Below, one piece after another: positions 59,227-61,665 of a DNA stretch of 61,665 nt; the stretch's first letter is position 1, and every line of letters starts with the position of its first letter. The notes under the pieces are model-generated. The model searched no databases, had not been told where the DNA came from, and saw nothing but the letters and a program-made list of their open reading frames with translations. The DNA comes from DATKGQ01 sp035510715 (GTDB taxonomy: Bacteria; Patescibacteriota; Saccharimonadia; Saccharimonadales; UBA4665). The translations under genes were made by a program, and so were the position numbers. The stretch is taken from NCBI GenBank assembly GCA_035510715.1, contig DATKGQ010000025.1:1-61665 (forward strand), written 5' to 3'.

Positions 59227-60174
59227 ATGTCTAAACATATGACATCATCTACTGAAACATTGGATGCAATCATCCACGAAGTCATTGATTGGAAACCTTC
59301 AACTATAAAACGGCTCGTATTGGGTGTGGGTAATGAAGTTTATAAACTTACAGCCCCGATTGCTAATAAACCCGATTTAATCTTACGCATTAATCATAAA
59401 GAACATCCTGAGTTTAATACTGAGAAATGGGCTTTTAATGAAGTCAATAAACAAGGCGTATCTGTGCCTAGTGTCTTAAAGGTGGCTAGTTTTAAAACTC
59501 AAGACGAAGTACTTACATATTGTGTTGAGACAGTATTGTCGGGTGAGTCTCTTGATATGTTATTGGAAAGTGGACTTGATGAGACCGAAAAGAGACACTA
59601 TGCTCAACTCGCCGGTGAGACATTAGCTCGCATACACCAAGTTAAAACAACAGGTTATGGTCACTGGTTAACCAATGGCATTGGGCGTTATAAAACACTT
59701 GCAGCTAGTATGCACCAACAAAAAGATTATTCCGACCTAGTCTCAGCAGCTACATTAACTGAACTGACTGTTAGCGAGCTTAACCAAGCTATTGGTTTGG
59801 TAGATAATGTCAATTCTCAGGAAGAAACCCATCTAATTCACTGCGATTATGCTCCAAAACATATTTTTATTGACAAAGGTAAAGTAAGTGGTGTGATTGA
59901 CTTTGAGATTTGCCTTAGCGGATTAGCCGCCACTGATTTTAACCGGTGGAGAGCACAAGAAAGTCGGATAACAATGGAAGAACTTATTACAGGTTATGAG
60001 CATATAAGGCCATTACCAACTGACTTTTGGGAGTTTATGTATATAGCTCAAATCCATTCAGCTATACGCACAATGCTTTATCATTTTAGGACTACAAAAC
60101 ATTTAGTCGAACTAAATAAAGCTGCTAATGAAGTTAGAAACTTACTTATCAGCCATAAGCCACTATTAGTTTAA
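59227..60174 (+). CDS. APH/choline kinase-fold phosphotransferase family protein
   Basis: 315 residues from the ATG at 59227; the open frame extends back to 59101 but that part lies in junction B. The kinase core shows 'LGVGNEVYKLTAPIANKPDL' with 'LILRINH' for the nucleotide Lys region, the catalytic loop 'LIHCDYAPKHIFIDKGKVSG' (H-x-D type) and 'VIDFEICLSG' with the metal-binding Asp. The N of the usual H-x-D-x-x-x-x-N is replaced by H/I, so activity needs testing. Members phosphorylate aminoglycosides, macrolides, choline or homoserine; the substrate is not predictable. Confidence 0.8.
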   Translation: MSKHMTSSTETLDAIIHEVIDWKPSTIKRLVLGVGNEVYKLTAPIANKPDLILRINHKEHPEFNTEKWAFNEVNKQGVSVPSVLKVASFKTQDEVLTYCVETVLSGESLDMLLESGLDETEKRHYAQLAGETLARIHQVKTTGYGHWLTNGIGRYKTLAASMHQQKDYSDLVSAATLTELTVSELNQAIGLVDNVNSQEETHLIHCDYAPKHIFIDKGKVSGVIDFEICLSGLAATDFNRWRAQESRITMEELITGYEHIRPLPTDFWEFMYIAQIHSAIRTMLYHFRTTKHLVELNKAANEVRNLLISHKPLLV

Positions 60175-60295
60175 GCTAGAGATACCGATAACTTTAAAAA
60201 TCACTTTGTTCGTGTATTAGTTGGATTAGTTGACATTTATGCTAAAAATCAGTACCTTATTTCTTAGATAGAAATAACAAAAAAGAAAGAAAAAT

Positions 60296-61303
60296 ATGGG
60301 CGAAGAAAATCAATCAGATTTTAATCAAAACTACACTAATGGCCAAGAGTTAGATACACAAGACACCGCAGCCGAGGACATTCCACTGGAAACTGCAACT
60401 GATAAAAATGATACTGATCCTAGCGAACAAGCCCCAGGAGAAAGTGCAGTAGCAGCCGTTGAAACCAACACTAATACTCCTCCTGAAGCTGAACCCACCG
60501 TTCACATAGCCTCCATTGACCATACTGAAAACGAAGGTAGCAAAGTTGCTGAGCCAACAGCCTTGGATATGGCGTATGCCGGCAATCCATACCGGAGTAA
60601 AGCTGCAGTTAACCGGGAAACAAATCAACTTTTTATTGACAGACAAGCAGAATCAGCAAGCTTATCTGATTTTTCATTACCAATACCCAAATCATCTCTA
60701 CGTCATCCGTTTGAAAGGTCTAGGAATAATCGTGAATTTAATAGAAGATTTAATGCTCTACAAGCACATAATAAGGAGTTGGCACACCGCGATCGTGAAG
60801 AGCAAGATGAAGCTCTAGATTTAGGTCAAGGTTACTACGAATCAAAGAGTCCGGCTGAGCGGGCAGCTTTTTATGACAAAAGAGCCGAACAAGTTGAAAC
60901 TTGGGCAGGTATTTTACACGACCACCCGATTAGCCAGGCTTATATAGAATCCCATAAAGGCGTAGATCTTAGCCCCGAAGGATTAGTGCGCTTGGAAGAA
61001 CTTACTCAAGCCCTCGCCGAAGATGATGTTGACAAGAATGAAACCGCTGCCGGAGAAGAAGCTGAAGACATCATCAAACTTGGCAATGAACCGGAATATG
61101 TATTTAGTATGCTTGATAATGCCGATCAGGCAACCTATGAGGAGTATCAACGTATCCAAAGTGATTTAGAGACAGTCCTTGCCGCTAAAGCCCAGTTGGT
61201 TAAAAAACTTTATACCAAAACTTATGTTGATCCAATAAAAAACAGAGTAGCTTTATCCCAATCCTTGCTGGAAGATATTAAAAGCGGCCGGGCTTCACAA
61301 TAA
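60296..61303 (+). CDS. Acidic low-complexity protein of unknown function, 335 residues
   Basis: Not recognised. The first 95 residues are disordered and acidic (rich in Thr, Glu, Asp, Pro, Asn), followed by a basic stretch 'SSLRHPFERSRNNREFNRRF' and a helical acidic C-terminal half ('AEDDVDKNETAAGEEAEDII', 'ATYEEYQRIQSDLETVLAAK'). No signal peptide or membrane helix. AAAGAAAG before the ATG acts as ribosome site. Last gene of the array; with its long disordered head it could bind partners or nucleic acid. Confidence 0.6.
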   Translation: MGEENQSDFNQNYTNGQELDTQDTAAEDIPLETATDKNDTDPSEQAPGESAVAAVETNTNTPPEAEPTVHIASIDHTENEGSKVAEPTALDMAYAGNPYRSKAAVNRETNQLFIDRQAESASLSDFSLPIPKSSLRHPFERSRNNREFNRRFNALQAHNKELAHRDREEQDEALDLGQGYYESKSPAERAAFYDKRAEQVETWAGILHDHPISQAYIESHKGVDLSPEGLVRLEELTQALAEDDVDKNETAAGEEAEDIIKLGNEPEYVFSMLDNADQATYEEYQRIQSDLETVLAAKAQLVKKLYTKTYVDPIKNRVALSQSLLEDIKSGRASQ

Positions 61304-61388
61304 TAATGGGGGTGATATTACTTATATAACTTAAGATATTTTTTACATTGCTCGATTTTGTAAATGACATATATCAATAATTGACATC

Positions 61389-61531
61389 TCAGTACTTAAT
61401 AACAATGTGGTCATTAAGTAAGCATACCGGACTATTATTGGCGTAAACAAGGCCAAATTCCTCTAACTTCTCACTTAAAACTAATAAACTAAGTAATAAG
61501 GTGTTCCACCTGAGAGACTCATCGCCCACCA
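61389..61531 (-). repeat. Array junction C: conserved coding tail plus tRNA-like 3' end
   Basis: + strand ends GACTCATCGCCCACCA; - strand frame 'VGDESLRWNTLLLSLLVLS' then 'EKLEEFGLVYANNSPVCLL' and stop at 61389. Closest to junction B in the middle part and to A at the tRNA side. Lies in the 362 bp after the last gene, where no further gene is seen. Confidence 0.65.
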
Positions 61532-61569
61532 GAATTATTATGTAATATTCTTATAGATAATAAAAATTT
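61518..61569 (+). repeat. Right copy of 52 bp direct repeat (tRNA-Val 3' end plus flank)
   Basis: Partner of 56155-56206. Contains CTCATCGCCCACCA and the downstream GAATTAT..GTAATATT..TATAGATAATAAAAA. Overlaps junction C by 14 bases, so the original chromosomal flank probably resumes here. 61570-61665 shows nothing else. Confidence 0.75.
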
Positions 61570-61665
61570 GGCTCATTGCCGCAGACTTCCCAGTAGTAAA
61601 AATCTTGTTGCTAATTGCTGTCCAGAGTAAACTTGCTAGTAAGGATTTAAATAAAAACTTCAACC

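Noticed and set aside
1..61665. Alternative genetic code with UGA as Gly
   Set aside because: pheS, pheT, gatC and rpe end at TGA at family-correct lengths, and no in-frame TGA was needed to extend any gene.
54000..61665. CRISPR array in the repeat-containing right end
   Set aside because: Repeats are 50-150 bp, few, irregularly spaced by gene-sized DNA and contain tRNA sequence; no cas genes.
54000..61665. Classical integron
   Set aside because: No intI gene and no attC hairpin with the R-box core was found; the joint is a tRNA 3' end.

Overview
The window looks like a chromosomal segment of a small-genome member of the Patescibacteria (CPR), most likely a Candidatus Saccharibacteria (TM7) relative. 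This is inferred from gene content and gene style, not from a marker search: tightly packed short-spaced genes, a non-oxidative pentose phosphate/lower glycolysis operon with a two-part transketolase, GatCAB, an actinobacterial-type inositol-phosphate synthase, type IV pilus components, a sortase with its substrate and many small membrane proteins of unknown function. TGA acts as a normal stop (pheS, pheT and gatC end with it), so the UGA=Gly code of SR1/Gracilibacteria is not used. Several genes have a -10 box only 6-8 nt before the start codon and therefore look leaderless.

Layout. 1-430: the 3' end of a serine recombinase gene runs into the 3' end of tRNA-Gln(CUG), which suggests the edge of an integrated element. 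450-13050: DNA repair (rarA, mpg, rmuC), a GH63-like glycosidase, pheS-pheT, an anchored FKBP, a redox cluster (glutaredoxin-like protein, a glutaredoxin-thioredoxin reductase fusion, an FNR-like flavoprotein) and pyrophosphatase. 13089-19228: an operon-like run gap-rpiB-rpe-tktN-tktC-fba-PfkB kinase behind one good promoter, which interconverts pentose, tetrose and triose phosphates. 19273-31207: an unknown gene, a SLOG-like protein, uvrB, gatC-gatA-(small membrane/HEPN-like protein)-gatB, small membrane proteins and dnaE. 31226-37401: membrane/surface region with a strong promoter driving an LPxTG-like surface protein and its adjacent sortase, then a LysR regulator divergent from ino1. 37402-53954: core functions (TrmH-type methylase, PilB-like ATPase, L19, RNase HII, an orphan aminopeptidase N-domain, nusA with a leader attenuator, clpC under a perfect CIRCE operator, radA, PIN-TRAM protein, class A PBP, recG, rsmD).

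54030-61665 is different: three tRNA genes (Leu, Leu, Val) and then an AT-richer accessory region. After tRNA-Val(UAC) come four short segments, each carrying one or two accessory genes and each closed by a further copy of a tRNA 3'-end sequence (TC/TT-ATCxCCCACCA). Three of these closing sequences are preceded by a conserved ~100 bp minus-strand coding tail that keeps its reading frame despite base changes. The first and last boundaries also share a 52 bp direct repeat that includes the tRNA 3' end and its downstream flank. I read this as a tandem cassette array built by repeated site-specific integration at the tRNA-Val 3' end, possibly with recombinase C-terminal scars left at each junction. 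It is the most unusual structure in the window. No CRISPR array, rRNA or complete insertion sequence was seen.
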